Shown here: positions 6,499-7,104 of the stretch, piece by piece
Position numbering within the stretch: the first letter of the stretch is position 1
How the letters are laid out: each line of letters opens with the position of its first letter
Assembly: GCA_016741945.1 (NCBI GenBank)
Contig: JACVCQ010000125.1
Span: 1 to 7,104 of the forward strand
Source of the DNA: Chitinophagaceae bacterium
GTDB lineage: Bacteria; Bacteroidota; Bacteroidia; Chitinophagales; Chitinophagaceae
Direction of reading: 5' to 3'
Length of the DNA stretch: 7,104 nt
Notes under the pieces: generated by a model
Database searches by the model: none
What the model was told of the DNA's origin: nothing
The model's input: only the letters and a program-made list of their open reading frames with translations
Translations under genes and position numbers: made by a program

Positions 6499-7104
6499 AT
6501 GAAAGTGCTCAAATTCGGCGGTACTTCGATGGCCAATGCCGATCATATTCAAAAAGTAGTATCCATTTTATTGAATCAATCCTCTTCAGATGGGTTAGTA
6601 GTAGTAGTCTCAGCGATGAGTGGTGTTACCGATCATTTATTGAAGATGGCGCTCATGGCTGCCAATGCAGACGATTCATACACAAATGAGGCAGAATTAT
6701 TATCAGTTCAACATCTCTCTACCGTAAGAGAATTATTACCAGTAGAGCAACAGAGTTCAGTACTTAGTAAGGTTAAGCAGTATTGTAATGAATTAGAGGA
6801 GCTACTGGATGGCGTATATCGCTTAAAGGAATTGTCACCCCGTACACAAGATAGAATTGTTGCATTCGGCGAAATCCTTTCATCTGTTATATTATCTGCA
6901 AAAATTCAGTCATTAGAACTTAATCAACAATGGATAGATTCCAGATCCTTGATTATAACAGACGCACAACATGGGAATGCTGCTGTGGATGTTATAGCTA
7001 CGAATGAGAAAATACAAGCTTATTTTACAGCACAAGACTATACATACTATATCGCTCCGGGATTTATTGCATCAAGTACAGCAGGACATACCACAACATT
7101 GGGT
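6499..7104 (+). CDS. thrA: aspartokinase N-terminal part, probably bifunctional aspartokinase/homoserine dehydrogenase I; 3' end outside window
   Basis: Aspartokinase phosphorylates L-aspartate, the first step toward threonine, methionine and lysine. The frame from ATG 6499 stays open to the window end (202 codons). It begins MKVLKFGGTSMANA, with the kinase signature KFGGTS at residues 5-10, then VVVVSAMSGVTD, RTQDRIVAFGE (the family's D.....GE region), WIDSRSLIITD and PGFIASSTAGHTTTLG, which leads into the GRGGSDY region outside the window. The wording around GFIAS..TTTLG and the Thr-responsive leader favour the ~815-residue ThrA fusion over monofunctional LysC. The homoserine dehydrogenase half cannot be seen, so this is inference. 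Thr feedback through ACT domains would be expected in the unseen part. The start is fixed by MKVLKFGG; no Shine-Dalgarno precedes it. Its own start region can pair with upstream UUUCAU (6474-6479). Confidence 0.85.
   Translation, partial: MKVLKFGGTSMANADHIQKVVSILLNQSSSDGLVVVVSAMSGVTDHLLKMALMAANADDSYTNEAELLSVQHLSTVRELLPVEQQSSVLSKVKQYCNELEELLDGVYRLKELSPRTQDRIVAFGEILSSVILSAKIQSLELNQQWIDSRSLIITDAQHGNAAVDVIATNEKIQAYFTAQDYTYYIAPGFIASSTAGHTTTLG

Overview
The window (about 38-40% GC by eye) carries a branched-chain amino acid operon read left to right: ilvD (5' end outside the window), ilvB, ilvN, ilvC and ilvA. A 194-nt regulatory gap follows, then the 5' part of an aspartokinase gene, most likely thrA, cut by the right edge. 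Everything is on the + strand. The low GC, the absence of Shine-Dalgarno sequences before all five visible start codons, the Bacteroidetes-like protein sequences (KARI beginning MAKLNFGGVVENVVTREEF, IlvB with GQVFAHLLGTDAFQETD, the short IlvA type) and the D-B-N-C-A order all point to a Bacteroidota genome, possibly Chitinophagaceae-like. The family-level guess is inference from memory of these families.

Region 1 (1-6304) encodes the shared Ile/Val pathway plus the Ile-specific entry step. IlvA deaminates threonine to 2-oxobutanoate. IlvB/IlvN condense pyruvate with pyruvate or 2-oxobutanoate. IlvC isomerises and reduces the acetohydroxy acids, and IlvD dehydrates the dihydroxy acids to the 2-keto acids. 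The final transaminase is not in the window. Gaps between genes are 17, 4, 34 and 10 nt with no terminator, so the five genes should be co-transcribed.

Region 2 (6305-6498) is the most interesting part. It contains a 26-codon ORF (6334-6414) with seven Thr and two Ile codons. Six of its last ten residues are Thr (TGTATITTTL). It is followed by mutually exclusive short hairpins, one of which abuts a U-run. This is the architecture of a ribosome-mediated threonine attenuator, analogous to the thrL leader of E. coli, directly upstream of thrA.

Region 3 (6499-7104) is the aspartokinase N-terminal domain (KFGGTS motif), the first step toward threonine, lysine and methionine. Threonine made by the thr pathway is the substrate of IlvA, so the locus joins threonine synthesis and threonine-to-isoleucine conversion, with a threonine sensor between them. 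I see no mobile element, CRISPR array, tRNA or rRNA. Apart from the leader the locus is ordinary primary metabolism.
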